The notes: generated by a model from the letters alone, not told the origin. A DNA stretch of 39,141 nucleotides from Aquabacterium sp. (GCA_023150345.1 JAKLLB010000035.1:1-39141); one strand, 5' to 3'; shown: positions 8,982 to 17,986, numbered from the stretch's first letter. Program-made: numbers and translations.

Positions 8982-9529
8982 GTCGCGGCCTCGTCGCGAC
9001 GCGGCCGCGTGTCCGGCCAGAGGCCATGGCACAGGTGGCGCAGGGCGGCCGATGCAAAGCCCAGCGGCATGGCCAGTTGCACCGGCCACACCGGCCAGTC
9101 GAGCAGCGCGATGCGCAGCGCCGTGGCCTGGCTGCCGGCCACGAACACGGCCGCATAGCCGGCCGCGGCCAGCCACAAAACGGCGGTGAGCACTTCGCCG
9201 GCTCGCTCCACCGCCTCCACCCGGTTCGCACCCAACCAACCGTGGCCCAGACGCGGCACGAAGTGCGTGGCGGTGGCGGTGGCCACGCCGATTCCGGCAT
9301 AGGTGCCCACCGCCAAGGCCACCAGCGCCAGCTTGGGTGCGGCCGGAAAGGCGAGCCGAAACCCGTCGTAGCCCAGCGCATGCACCAGCGGCACCAGCAG
9401 ATCGCGGGCGGCCACGTCGGCCACCATCAGCCCGGCGATGGTGGCGAACGCCGCCACCGCGATCGCGCACTCGGCGCGGTGCCAGCCCGCCAGCAGACGC
9501 TGCACGACCGCGGGCGCCGGGTGCGTCAT
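8978..9529 (-). CDS. dctQ: TRAP transporter small permease subunit, DctQ family
   Basis: Starting at the ATG at 9529 (MTHPAPAVVQRLLAGWHRAE) gives 183 residues with four hydrophobic segments, the usual DctQ topology. The in-frame extension upstream overlaps the end of the binding-protein gene and is rejected. WPVWPVQLAMPLGFASAALRHL near the C-terminus matches the conserved W..P..........R end of DctQ. It begins 16 nt after the SBP gene stop and overlaps dctM by 4 nt, so the three are almost certainly one operon. DctQ pairs with DctM in the membrane complex. Confidence 0.88.
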   Translation of the reverse strand: MTHPAPAVVQRLLAGWHRAECAIAVAAFATIAGLMVADVAARDLLVPLVHALGYDGFRLAFPAAPKLALVALAVGTYAGIGVATATATHFVPRLGHGWLGANRVEAVERAGEVLTAVLWLAAAGYAAVFVAGSQATALRIALLDWPVWPVQLAMPLGFASAALRHLCHGLWPDTRPRRDEAAT

Positions 9530-9545
9530 CGCGCCATGACGTCGT

Positions 9546-10598
9546 TCAGGACGGGCTCGCACAGGCCTTGCGGGCCGCCTGCAGCGCTTCGAAGAACGCA
9601 GGGCCGTCCGGCCCGCTCTCGCGGGCCACCTGCGGCCAGACGGGTTCGAACACCTTGCGGAAAGCCGCGCGCTGTTCGGGCGTGGCGACGACGATCTGCC
9701 CCCCGCTGGCCACATGCTGTTCGAAGGCCCTCTGCTGCGCCGCGCGTGTCTCGGACCGGATCTGCGCCACCTGCACTCGGGCGAGCGCCCGCGTGATGCC
9801 GTCGCGCTGAGCCGGCGACAGCCGCTCCCATGTGGCCTGGCTGATGGTGTTGACCGACGACGAGAAGTACAGGTCCAGCCGCGTCATCACCGGTGCGATC
9901 TTGTTCAGGCCCAGAGCCACGTAGTAGATGGGCACGGTCACCGTCACGTCGATCAGGCCGGTCTGCAAAGCGGTGGCGAGCTCGGCCGTGCTGACCGGCG
10001 TGGGGCGTGCGTCCAGCGCCTGCCACATCAGCACGCCCAGCCGCGACCCGTAGGCACCACCCTTCAACCCCGCCAGGTCGCCTGGCGACGTGTAGGCCTT
10101 CTTGCCAAACATCTCCATCGTGCTGCCGTCGCCCCAGCGCAGCATGCGCACGCCGCGCGCCTGCAGGCGGCGCGCCACCTCCTGCGCCAGCGGCCCGTCG
10201 AGGGTGCAGTCCATCTCGGCAGCGCTGCGGAAGTACATCGGCAGCATCAGCAACTGCAGTTCGGGCACCAGCGCCGACCAATTCGTGATGTTGGCGCCGG
10301 TCATGTCGATGCGGCCGCGCGCGACCTGCTGCACGGCGTCGCGATCGTTGGCAAGCTGGCTGCCATAGTAGATATCGAGCCGGACGCTGCCGCCGGTCTC
10401 CTCGGAGACTGCCTGTGCCAAGCGCGTGAGCTGCGCGCTGTAAGCCGACTTCTCGGGTGCGGAAGTGGCATAGCGCAGCACGACCGGCTCGGTCGACTGA
10501 GCACGCGCCGTACCGGCGAACGCAGTCATGATGGCGGCCACAGCGAGCGCGCTCGAAAGCTTCGCCAGACGGTTGTTGCTGCGCAGGGACTGGTTCAT
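9546..10598 (-). CDS. dctP: TRAP transporter solute-binding protein, DctP family
   Basis: The ATG at 10598 is preceded by GAGGAGG, a strong ribosome binding site, and gives 350 residues. Residues 1-33 are a signal peptide (cleavage near ARAQ). The mature part opens with VVLRYATSAPEKSAY, the usual first strand of DctP proteins. It continues with GSQLANDRDAVQQVARGRIDMTG and LKGGAYGSRLGVLMWQALDARPTPVSTAELATALQTGLIDVT, which corresponds to the conserved DctP core containing the ligand-carboxylate region. The substrate is likely an organic acid but unknown. It begins the TRAP block; the CadC-like regulator gene ends 83 nt upstream on the same strand. Confidence 0.9.
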   Translation of the reverse strand: MNQSLRSNNRLAKLSSALAVAAIMTAFAGTARAQSTEPVVLRYATSAPEKSAYSAQLTRLAQAVSEETGGSVRLDIYYGSQLANDRDAVQQVARGRIDMTGANITNWSALVPELQLLMLPMYFRSAAEMDCTLDGPLAQEVARRLQARGVRMLRWGDGSTMEMFGKKAYTSPGDLAGLKGGAYGSRLGVLMWQALDARPTPVSTAELATALQTGLIDVTVTVPIYYVALGLNKIAPVMTRLDLYFSSSVNTISQATWERLSPAQRDGITRALARVQVAQIRSETRAAQQRAFEQHVASGGQIVVATPEQRAAFRKVFEPVWPQVARESGPDGPAFFEALQAARKACASPS

Positions 10599-10681
10599 CG
10601 GGGCCTCCTCAGGTCGGCTGCATCGGGTGCTGCCAGTGTGGCGAGGCCCAGCGGCGCTGTCCTGAAGCGGCCTAAACGGTT

Positions 10682-12241
10682 CTAAACGGCAGCTGGCCAC
10701 GCCGCTGCGCTGCGCGCCAGCCAAGACTCGAACGGCGTACCGTCGGGCTCGGCCCCGCACGCGCGCAGCGGCTCCAGCACGCAGCGCTGCCATTGCTGCA
10801 CGTAGGCCCGGCTGCCGGGCGGGGTCCAGCTGAAACCCTCGGCGATTGCCGGCCGCCACTGGCGATACCACTCGGCGCCCCGCTGAACCTCGCCCATGGC
10901 TATCCATGCCGCTGCCTGCCACAGCGCCACCATCGCCGGGTTGTAGTTGGGCGGCTCTATGCATGCCCACCAAGCCAGCGCCTCCCGGGCATTGCCCAGC
11001 AGCAGGTGTGCCCGCCCAAGCCGGTACCAGGTGAAGCCACGGGTGGGATCGCGCGGTGAGACCTCGAGCGCACGCATCAGCGGAGCCAGCGCGTCCCCGG
11101 GGCGATCGGCCAGTAGCAGGGTCTCACCCAGGTTGGTGAGCGCGAGCACGAAGCTGGGCTGCAGATCCAGCGCCCGGCGCGAGGCCCTCACGGCGTCATC
11201 CAGTCGCAGCTGCAGCCGCCGCAAGAACGCCTGCGCGTAGTACCCCCGAGCATGGGCGGGGTCGATGGCCAGTGCGCGGGCGATCCGCGCCTCGGCGCGT
11301 TCGCGCATCGCCGTGGGTTCAGCCGCCGGCGCGAGGACATGGGCGAACAGCTGAATGATCGCACTGCCCACGAGCACATCTGCATCGTCAGGATCCAGCG
11401 CGTACGCCCTCTCGGCCAGCGCCAGCGGCTCGCGCCAGTCGCTCGCATTCCACGATGTGCGCCATACCGCATCGCGCGCCTGCAGCATCAGGTCGACCGC
11501 CGTCGGATCCGGCCGGCGCCGGCCGCGCTCGGCTTCGACATGGGTCAGCTCGAGGTCGAGCGCGGCCGCCAGCCGTGCCGCCACCTCCTGTCGCAGCGTG
11601 CGCAGGTCGGCGGCGTCGACCACGAAGCTGTCGGTCCAGAGCACCTCCAGCGTCTGTGCGTCGGCCAGCCGCGCGCTCAGCTCGAGCCTCTGCCCGTTGC
11701 GTTCGATGCGGCCCTGCAGCAGGTTGCGCACGCCGAGCTCGCGCGCCACTTCGGCCAGGTCGAGCCCTGGCCCGCGCAGCGCGAGGGCGGTCGACGAGGC
11801 GATGACGAACGCCCCCTGGATGCGGCTGAGCGCATTGGTCACGTCGTCGGTCACCGCGTCGGCGAAATAGGCCTGGCCCGGCGATGCTGCCGGTTCCACG
11901 AACGGCAGCACCACCAGGGACAGCGGCCGGCTGGCCGGCACCGCCGACCCGTTGTGGCCCACCGGCAAGGCGAGCCGGTAGCCGCGGCCGGACACCGTCG
12001 TCAGCGCATCGTTGCCCAGCGCCTTGCGCAGCTTGGAAACCTGCACGTGCAGGTTGGCCTCGCCGATGTCGAGGCCGGGCCACACCGTGTCGAGCAGTTC
12101 GTCCTTGCTGACCAGCTCGCCCCGGCGGTCGGCCAGGGCGCACAGCACGTCGAACGCCCTCGGGCCCAGCGGCACCGGACGGCCGTCGCGCTGTAGCCGG
12201 CGCGCAATGGCATCCAGGCGGTAGGGCCCGAGCTGCAGCAT
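10682..12241 (-). CDS. CadC-like transcriptional regulator: winged-helix DNA-binding domain plus TPR repeats
   Basis: A 519-residue protein. Residues 1-95 are an OmpR/CadC-type winged helix (RAFDVLCALADRRGELVSKDELLDTVWPG ... NLHVQVSKLRKALG ... SGRGYRLA). Residues about 107-225 form the TolB/adenylate-cyclase-associated module often following such domains (LSLVVLPFVEP ... YFADAVTDDVTNALSRI). From about 260 to 480 there are TPR-like helical repeats (e.g. AEARIARALAIDPAHARGYYAQAFLRRL and LDLQPSFVLALTNLGETLLLADRPGDALAPL). There is no transmembrane helix, unlike CadC itself, so it is probably cytosolic. It lies directly upstream of the TRAP genes on the same strand, suggesting control of that transporter, but this is inference from position. 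The signal sensed is unknown. Confidence 0.82.
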   Translation of the reverse strand: MLQLGPYRLDAIARRLQRDGRPVPLGPRAFDVLCALADRRGELVSKDELLDTVWPGLDIGEANLHVQVSKLRKALGNDALTTVSGRGYRLALPVGHNGSAVPASRPLSLVVLPFVEPAASPGQAYFADAVTDDVTNALSRIQGAFVIASSTALALRGPGLDLAEVARELGVRNLLQGRIERNGQRLELSARLADAQTLEVLWTDSFVVDAADLRTLRQEVAARLAAALDLELTHVEAERGRRRPDPTAVDLMLQARDAVWRTSWNASDWREPLALAERAYALDPDDADVLVGSAIIQLFAHVLAPAAEPTAMRERAEARIARALAIDPAHARGYYAQAFLRRLQLRLDDAVRASRRALDLQPSFVLALTNLGETLLLADRPGDALAPLMRALEVSPRDPTRGFTWYRLGRAHLLLGNAREALAWWACIEPPNYNPAMVALWQAAAWIAMGEVQRGAEWYRQWRPAIAEGFSWTPPGSRAYVQQWQRCVLEPLRACGAEPDGTPFESWLARSAAAWPAAV

Positions 12242-12436
12242 CGAGACTCCGTGGGGCGAACGGCAGAGGATTCGAGTCTAGAGGCATTGCCCGGCCGTGT
12301 CATCCCGCCTGGCACGCGGCCGGTCGCTACTGCCCGGAAGCCGTCGCTGGCGGCGCGCTGCTCCTGGACATCCGATTCCCAGGCATCGCGACACCGGCGA
12401 TGACGAGCGTGTCGAATCGCGGTCATCACAACGACA

Positions 12437-12452
12437 ATACAGAAATCTGTAT
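12437..12452. promoter_or_regulatory. Palindromic operator upstream of vapBC
   Basis: ATACAG-AAAT-CTGTAT is an inverted repeat with two perfect 6-bp arms, ending 9 bp before the vapB start codon. Type II antitoxins normally repress their own operon by binding such palindromes with the toxin as co-repressor. The position overlaps where RNA polymerase would bind. I infer the function from symmetry and position. Confidence 0.6.
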
Positions 12453-12461
12453 CATGCTCGC

Positions 12462-12707
12462 ATGAAGACCACGCTGAACCTCAACGATCAGCTCCTGGCC
12501 GATGCCAAGGCGCTTGCAGCGCAGCAACGCATGACCCTGACGCGCCTGATCGAGGAAGGGCTGCGACTGCGACTTCGCGCAAAGGCGAGTTCCGCCAAGC
12601 GCGCCCGGGTCCGCCTGCCTGTGTTCAAGGGCCGAGGCGGTCTGGCCAATGGTGTCGATCCGCTGAGCAACAAGGCGCTGCTGGAAGCGCTGGGCGATGA
12701 CGCCTGA
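12462..12707 (+). CDS. vapB: VapB-type antitoxin (ribbon-helix-helix)
   Basis: An 81-residue protein starting at ATG 12462. The N-terminus MKTTLNLNDQLLADAKALAAQQRMTLTRLIEEGLRLRLRA is the classic ribbon-helix-helix pattern: a short beta strand followed by two helices, as in VapB/DUF2191 antitoxins. The C-terminal half (LPVFKGRGGLANGVDPLSNKALLEAL) matches the toxin-wrapping tail of this group. Its stop overlaps the vapC start by 11 nt, coupling the two. A palindromic operator lies just upstream. It should bind DNA for autoregulation and neutralise the PIN toxin. Confidence 0.88.
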   Translation: MKTTLNLNDQLLADAKALAAQQRMTLTRLIEEGLRLRLRAKASSAKRARVRLPVFKGRGGLANGVDPLSNKALLEALGDDA

Positions 12708-13164
12708 TGTCAACGTACTGGTCGCTGCATCGCGCACCGATCATCCACATCATGCCGTGGCGCGAGTCTGGCTCGAGGAGGCAGTCGGGGCTGCCGATGC
12801 CGGCGCAGCCGTGACGCTGATGCCGATGGTGCTGGCCAGCTTCCTGCGCTTGGTCACCAGCCCCAAGATCTTCCGCATGGCGACACCGATCGACGACGCG
12901 GTAGCGTTCGTCGACGCACTCCTGGACTCGCCCGGTGTGCAACTCGCGCCATTGGGTCCGGAGTGGTCGAAGCTAAGACAGATGTGCCTCGACAAGCAAC
13001 TGAGCGGAAACGACTTGCCGGATGCCTGGTTGTCGGCAGCCGTGGCACATCTTGGTGAACACCTCGTCAGCTTCGATCGAGACTTCCGGAAGCTGCTCGC
13101 GCGCGGCCAGTTCACGTTGCTTGAGCCTGTGCAGAGGCGCGCGGAATCCACCGACAAGGGTTGA
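12697..13164 (+). CDS. vapC: VapC-type PIN-domain toxin ribonuclease
   Basis: A 155-residue PIN-domain protein. The four-acid site is recognisable: Asp4 in MTPDVNVLVAA, then NDLPDAWLSAAA-like Asp106/Asp109, and Asp127 in SFDRDF. The TSPKIF segment in the middle is common in the VapC subgroup paired with DUF2191-like antitoxins. VapC toxins are magnesium-dependent endoribonucleases that usually cut tRNA or rRNA; the target here is unknown. It overlaps the antitoxin gene by 11 nt. The catalytic residues appear intact, so the pair is probably functional. Confidence 0.88.
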   Translation: MTPDVNVLVAASRTDHPHHAVARVWLEEAVGAADAGAAVTLMPMVLASFLRLVTSPKIFRMATPIDDAVAFVDALLDSPGVQLAPLGPEWSKLRQMCLDKQLSGNDLPDAWLSAAVAHLGEHLVSFDRDFRKLLARGQFTLLEPVQRRAESTDKG

Positions 13165-13324
13165 CCACTGCGCAGCATTGCGCAGTGGCTGTCGGACGTC
13201 GCACTCGGGTCCCGACGTGCCGACCGCCCGTCGGCCTGCAGCAGGGTCGGCCTCAAGTTCGCGCAACACCGGCCGAAAACCCATGCAGGCCAGTGCGAAT
13301 CGCAGCTGGCGTTGGGAGTGGCCC

Positions 13325-13651
13325 ATGCAGATCACCGATGCTCTGAAGACGACCGCGCTCGTCGCCAGCGGGAGCCCCGCCGCGGCGCTGCGCCCGGTCG
13401 CGCGCGCTGCCCAGACGCCGCAGGTGACGCCGCCGACCCGGCCGCTGACCGAGACCGCGCTGGCGCTGTACCTGATGCGAGTGCCAGCTTCGAGCCTGGC
13501 GCGCGCCTACAGCGAAGTGCAGGCCCTCACGGCCGAACCCACCGCGCTGTCGAGCGAAGCGCCGGCCAGCGCCGCGCCGGCTCCAGCGCCTGCGCCAGCA
13601 CCCGCTACCGCACCGGCACCAGGCGGCAAGCGACTGGATGCGCGCGCCTGA
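13325..13651 (+). CDS. Small Ala/Pro-rich hypothetical protein, 108 aa
   Basis: The ATG at 13325 follows a weak GGGAGTG ribosome binding site. The first 75 residues look like a real coding sequence with mixed composition (LTETALALYLMRVPASSLARAYSEVQAL); the C-terminal third is an Ala-Pro repeat (APAPAPAPATAPAPGG). There is no signal peptide or membrane segment. I do not recognise a family. It could be a genuine small protein or a chance frame in high-GC DNA; the mixed-composition first part argues for coding. Confidence 0.4.
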   Translation: MQITDALKTTALVASGSPAAALRPVARAAQTPQVTPPTRPLTETALALYLMRVPASSLARAYSEVQALTAEPTALSSEAPASAAPAPAPAPAPATAPAPGGKRLDARA

Positions 13652-13667
13652 GCGGGCGTTGCCGTGA

Positions 13668-13810
13668 TCAGCGACCGCCGCTGACGTCGTAGATGGCCCC
13701 GGTCACATAGCTGGCCGCAGGTGAGAGCAACCACACGATCATCGCCGCCACCTCGTCGGCACTGCCGGGCCGCCCCATCGGGATGAGGCCTTTCGGCCGA
13801 TGCGCCCGCT
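13668..13810 (-). pseudogene. C-terminal remnant of a short-chain dehydrogenase/reductase
   Basis: The minus strand reads GLIPMGRPGSADEVAAMIVWLLSPAASYVTGAIYDVSGGR and stops at 13668. This is the standard C-terminus of FabG-like SDR enzymes (PMGR..... E VA ..V.WLLS..ASYVTG....V.GG). No Rossmann GxxxGxG motif or YxxxK site precedes it in any frame. Homology may continue a little further upstream (AGIDAERGDPQRAHRP) to about 13850. The enzyme core has been lost, so this is a decayed fragment beside an intact lipoprotein gene. Confidence 0.65.
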
Positions 13811-13927
13811 GCGGGTCACCACGCTCGGCGTCGATACCAGCACCGTGCCTGGATTCGTCTGCATATCTGTGCTCCCGCTCGCCCGGTGCCAGTTCTGGCC
13901 GCCACGCGCGGTGGCGCACCGGCCCGC

Positions 13928-15460
13928 TCAAGGGCAGGCGCGGCCCGCCGCCTGCGACGCGCAGGAATGGAAGTCGGCCAACATCACCACGCCACCCGCG
14001 GCGCGGCCGGCCAAAGCCAGCAGCTTGAAATCGGCGGCCAGTACCGGCTGGCGCCCGTTCTTCAAGGTGATCGTGGTCGTGCTCGCATCGCGACGCAGGT
14101 CGCGTTCGCCGATGCGGCCGCCGTCGCCATCGCCGCAGTGATCGGTATCGACGCACAGCATCGCCTGGTCCGGTCGGAAGCCACTGGACAGTCCGGTCCA
14201 GGCCCCGACGAAGTTGGCGCTCGCTCGCACGTTGAGAGCCAGGCGGCGAAGATCCAGCACCGCTGAGCTGCCCAGCGAGGGCCAGGGCAGCAGCGCCTGC
14301 GCGGTCGACAGCGGCGGCACGCCGTCGACATCCACGTCGAGTTCGCTGCGGCCGTCCTCCAGCTTCAGCGGCAGACGGCAGGCGGCATCGGCGAACAAGG
14401 TCACGCGCACGCTGCCGTCGTCCCGCTCGAGCGCCTTGGCGATGAGGTCACCAGCAGCGCCGTCGGGCAGCCCGAGGTACGCATCATCGACGACGCGCAG
14501 ATCGCCCACTGCCGGGTTCAGCGAACGCGGCAGATCGCCTGACCCGGTGCGCCACAGCGACAGGCGCCGCACGCCCAGCCCGTCGTAGGGCTTGAAATAG
14601 GCCAGCGTGGTGCGCTCGCCCGCGCTGCCGGACTGGCTGACTCGGGCGCATGCCAGACCGGGCAACGCAGGTATGGCCATCACCAGACCGCGGCGATACT
14701 GGTCAACCGGAGCGCCGCCATCGATGCGCCGCTCGCGCTGGGCGGTGGCAAATGCCGTGATCTGCACCGGATCGGCATGGCCCAACAGCTTCCACTGGCC
14801 TGCTTCGCGCGTGACCGCCAGGTGGCCGCCCAGCCGGCGCACCGTGCCATCGGCGGCCAGCAGATCGACGTTGAGGCGGCACACGGGTTCAGCGCCCTGC
14901 ATCGCGCAGCGGGTGGGTGTGGCCTGCGCCACCTGGGCACCCCACAGGCCTTCTTCGTCCAGGAAGCTGCACCAGGCGCCGGCCACGGTGGCGCGCCCAC
15001 TCAGGCGGGTGTCCAGTGTGTCGTAGCGGGCCTGTGCCGCCAGCGCGTTGCCCATGCCGCTGGCAGTCGACGCGCAGGCGGCGCGGTTGGCCATGGCCGC
15101 GGTCAGCCGCACCATCAGCTCGGACACGCCGTCGGCGGCTGAAGCCGCAGGGTTGGCCTGCGTCGGCACGGGCAGGGTGCCGGGGCGTCGCACCAGGGCA
15201 CCGGCTGCGCTCACTGCGGCGGCGGGCGCCCCTCGGTCGACGGCGGCCAGCGTCGGCACGGCCAGTGGGCGCGGCCCCGACTTGGCGGCCGGCGATGTGC
15301 CGTCGGCAGAAGACTCCTGCGCCGGCCATGCATCGACGGCATCGGCATCGCCACCGCCACAGCCGGCCAGCAGCGCGGCTGCGATCAGGCCTGCGGTGCA
15401 GCCGATGCGACGCCAGCCACTCAGGGCAGCGACAGAAGTGCGGTTGGGGGCGGCAGTCAA
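13928..15460 (-). CDS. Large exported lipoprotein of unknown function
   Basis: The frame encodes GWRRIGCTAGLIAAALLAGCGGGD, a lipoprotein signal with lipobox LLAGC. Using the TTG at 15460 as start places the lipobox Cys at about residue 34, a normal signal length. ATG 15559 or GTG 15613 would add an implausibly long n-region, so 15460 is preferred, without ribosome-binding-site support. The mature part (about 475 residues) has several Cys and repeated beta-like segments (WCSFLDEEGLWGAQV, RLGGHLAVTREAGQWKLLGHADPV, the last resembling an NTF2-like fold pattern). I do not recognise a family. It is probably anchored in the outer membrane facing the periplasm. Confidence 0.6.
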   Translation of the reverse strand: MTAAPNRTSVAALSGWRRIGCTAGLIAAALLAGCGGGDADAVDAWPAQESSADGTSPAAKSGPRPLAVPTLAAVDRGAPAAAVSAAGALVRRPGTLPVPTQANPAASAADGVSELMVRLTAAMANRAACASTASGMGNALAAQARYDTLDTRLSGRATVAGAWCSFLDEEGLWGAQVAQATPTRCAMQGAEPVCRLNVDLLAADGTVRRLGGHLAVTREAGQWKLLGHADPVQITAFATAQRERRIDGGAPVDQYRRGLVMAIPALPGLACARVSQSGSAGERTTLAYFKPYDGLGVRRLSLWRTGSGDLPRSLNPAVGDLRVVDDAYLGLPDGAAGDLIAKALERDDGSVRVTLFADAACRLPLKLEDGRSELDVDVDGVPPLSTAQALLPWPSLGSSAVLDLRRLALNVRASANFVGAWTGLSSGFRPDQAMLCVDTDHCGDGDGGRIGERDLRRDASTTTITLKNGRQPVLAADFKLLALAGRAAGGVVMLADFHSCASQAAGRACP

Positions 15461-15706
15461 GGCGGGAACCGGTGGGCGCTGGCAAAGGCGAGCGCGACAT
15501 CGACCGGAGGGGGTGGGGGATCTCAGGGTGGCCGATGTGCGCGCCCGCACGCGTGACATCGGCGCCGCGGCGGCGCACTTGAGGGCAACCGCGGGCAGAC
15601 CCGAGGCGTGCACGACACCACTTCGTGCAATTCGTCACGAACCCCCTCCCGCGCGGCCTCCCGCGGCGCGACTGGAGCGGGCCAACGGTCCCCGGCCCGG
15701 GGGCAC

Positions 15707-16471
15707 TCAGATGCAGCGGCCGCCGTCGACTTCCAGGCACACGCCGGTGATCATGGTTGCCTCGTCGCTGCACAGGAAGCAGGCCGCGTGGCCCATGTCC
15801 TCGGGCAGCGAGAAGCGCCCGATCGGGATGGTGGACAGGAACTTCGCGCGCACTTCGGGCATGTCCTGGCCCATGAAGGTCTTGAGCAGCGGCGTCTCGC
15901 CCGCCACCGGGTTGAGCGCCACGACGCGGATGCCCGCCGGGGCGAGTTCGACGGCGCAGGCGCGCGTGGCGGTGATCACCCAGCCCTTGCTGGCGTTGTA
16001 CCAGGCCAGGCGCGGGCGCGGGCTCACGCCGGCGGTGGAAGCCATGTTCAGCACCACGCCGCGCTGGCCGTGCACGCCGGGCGGATTGGCCTTGAACACG
16101 GGCACCGCCTCGCGCATCGCCAGGTAGATGGCGCGCATGTTCACCGCGGTGATGCGGTCGAACTCGTCTTCGGGGAGTTCCTCCAGCGGCTGCGGCAAGT
16201 GGCCGACACCGGCGTTGTTCACCAGGATGTCCAGCCTGCCGCCGTGCTGGCACGCGGCCTGCACCATGCCGCGCACGTCGTCGGCCCGGCTCACATCGAC
16301 CCGCAGCGCCAGCGCGGCGGCGCCGCAGTCATCGGCCACCCGGCGCGCCGCCTCGAGGTCGCGATCGGCCACCAGCACCCGCGCGCCCTCGGCCACGAAG
16401 CGCCGCACAATGCCCTCGCCGAAACCCGAACCGCCGCCGGTCACGATGGCCGACTTGCCCTGCAATCGCAT
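15707..16471 (-). CDS. SDR-family NAD(P)-dependent oxidoreductase
   Basis: The ATG at 16471 is preceded by AGGAGA at 5-nt spacing, which decides against an in-frame ATG eight codons upstream. The 254-residue protein has the classical SDR elements: nucleotide-binding GGGSGFGEG (residues about 12-20), VADRDLE after strand 2, NNAG at the end of strand 4, catalytic Ser in NMASTAG, and YNASK with the Tyr-Lys pair. The C-terminal PIGRFSLPEDMGHAACFLCSDEATMITG..LEVDGG is typical of FabG/glucose-1-dehydrogenase-like members. The substrate is not determinable. It starts 24 nt downstream of the aldehyde dehydrogenase stop on the same strand, so the two likely act on the same alcohol/aldehyde route. Confidence 0.9.
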   Translation of the reverse strand: MRLQGKSAIVTGGGSGFGEGIVRRFVAEGARVLVADRDLEAARRVADDCGAAALALRVDVSRADDVRGMVQAACQHGGRLDILVNNAGVGHLPQPLEELPEDEFDRITAVNMRAIYLAMREAVPVFKANPPGVHGQRGVVLNMASTAGVSPRPRLAWYNASKGWVITATRACAVELAPAGIRVVALNPVAGETPLLKTFMGQDMPEVRAKFLSTIPIGRFSLPEDMGHAACFLCSDEATMITGVCLEVDGGRCI

Positions 16472-16495
16472 CTGCGTCTCCTGGCTGCTGCGCAC

Positions 16496-17986
16496 TCAAT
16501 CGTGCCGGATCGCCACCGTCTTGAGCGCCGAAAAGCCATACAGCGCCTCGAAGCCCTTTTCGCGGCCGTGGCCCGAATCCTTGACGCCGCCAAACGGCAG
16601 CTCGATACCGCCGGCCGCACCGTAATTGTTGATGAACACCTGCCCGCACTGCAGCCGGCGCGCCATGCGCAGCGCGCGTGAGCCGTCGCGCGTCCACACA
16701 CCGGCCACCAGACCGTAGCGCGTGCCGTTGGCGATCGCCAGCGCCCGCGACTCGGCCTCGGCAGCGGTGGCGCCGTCGAAGGCGATCACCACCTGCACCG
16801 GGCCGAAGATCTCCTCCTGCGCCAGGCGGTGCCCGGGGTCCACCGGTGCCAGCAGTGTGGGCGGCACCCAATATCCTTGTGGCGGCAAGTGCGTCGGCAG
16901 CGGAGCCTGCGCCGCAATCGCCAGCCCGCTGTCGCGCGCCAGGCCCAGGTAGCCCAGCACCACCTCGCGCTGGCGTGCCGAGATCAGCGGCCCGACATCC
17001 GGATCGTCCAACGCCGGTCCCACCCGCAATGCGCGATAGCGCTCGGCCATGCGCCGCACCACTTCGTCGTACACGCCGCGCTGCACCACGATGCGCGAGG
17101 CCGCCGAGCAGGTCTGGCCGCAGTTCTGCACGCCGGCACTCACCAGGAAGGGCAGCGCCGCATCCAGGTCGGCGTCGTCGAACACGATCTGCGGACTCTT
17201 GCCGCCCAGCTCCAGCGTCACCGGCGCCACGTGCTGCGCCGCTGCCGTCTGCACCCGCCGGCCCACCTCCACCGACCCCGTGAACGACACATGCGCGACG
17301 CCCCGGTGCACGGCCAGCGCCGCGCCGGCTTCATCGCCCAGGCCGGGCACGATGTTCAGCGCGCCCGCGGGCAGGCCGGCCTGCTCGGCCAGGCGGCCGA
17401 AGGCCAGTGCGGTGAGGCAGGCCTGCTCGGCGGGCTTGAGCACGCAGGCGTTGCCCATCGCCAGTGCCGCCCCCACCGAACGGCCGATGATCTGCATCGG
17501 GTAGTTCCAGGGCACGATGTGGCCGGTCACGCCCAGCGGCTCGCGCAGCGTGAAGGCCGTGTAGCCGCCAGCGAACGGGATGGTCTGTCCGTGCACCTTG
17601 TCCACCGCCCCCGCGTAGAACTCCAGGTAGCGCGCCAGCGCCAGCGCGTCGGCGCGCCCTTGGCGCAGCGGCTTGCCCACGTCCAGCGCCTCGATGCGTG
17701 CCAACTCGTCGGCCTCGTCCCGCACCCGCTGCGCCAGCGCGGCAAGCATACGGCCGCGCTCGGGCGCGGCGAGCGCGCCCCAGGCGCCATCGAGCGCGAC
17801 CTGCGCGGCCTGCACCGCGGCGTCGATGTCCGTGGCACCGCCGCGCGCAATGCGGGCAAGCTCGCTGCCGTCACTGGGGTTTTGCAGCACCAGCGTGCGG
17901 GCGTCGGCGGCGGCACGCCACTGCCCGCCCACCAGCAGCTCGGTGGTGTCGAATGCGGTCGGGTTCATCGCGGCCATGGGGGTCAT
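16496..17986 (-). CDS. NAD(P)-dependent aldehyde dehydrogenase
   Basis: A 496-residue ALDH-superfamily enzyme. Visible landmarks are VPWNYPMQI, LKPAEQ, FTGSVEVGR in the coenzyme domain, the general base Glu in VTLELGGKSPQIV, the nucleophilic Cys in NCGQTCSAASR, and EEIFGPV and PFGGVKDSGHGREKG near the C-terminus. All catalytic residues are present. Starts at 17986, 17977 and 17968 are all ATG in frame without a clear ribosome binding site; the first is used. Such enzymes oxidise aldehydes such as betaine aldehyde, aminoaldehydes or lactaldehyde. The SDR gene follows on the same strand, and a divergent ABC permease starts 62 bp away. Confidence 0.92.
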   Translation of the reverse strand: MTPMAAMNPTAFDTTELLVGGQWRAAADARTLVLQNPSDGSELARIARGGATDIDAAVQAAQVALDGAWGALAAPERGRMLAALAQRVRDEADELARIEALDVGKPLRQGRADALALARYLEFYAGAVDKVHGQTIPFAGGYTAFTLREPLGVTGHIVPWNYPMQIIGRSVGAALAMGNACVLKPAEQACLTALAFGRLAEQAGLPAGALNIVPGLGDEAGAALAVHRGVAHVSFTGSVEVGRRVQTAAAQHVAPVTLELGGKSPQIVFDDADLDAALPFLVSAGVQNCGQTCSAASRIVVQRGVYDEVVRRMAERYRALRVGPALDDPDVGPLISARQREVVLGYLGLARDSGLAIAAQAPLPTHLPPQGYWVPPTLLAPVDPGHRLAQEEIFGPVQVVIAFDGATAAEAESRALAIANGTRYGLVAGVWTRDGSRALRMARRLQCGQVFINNYGAAGGIELPFGGVKDSGHGREKGFEALYGFSALKTVAIRHD

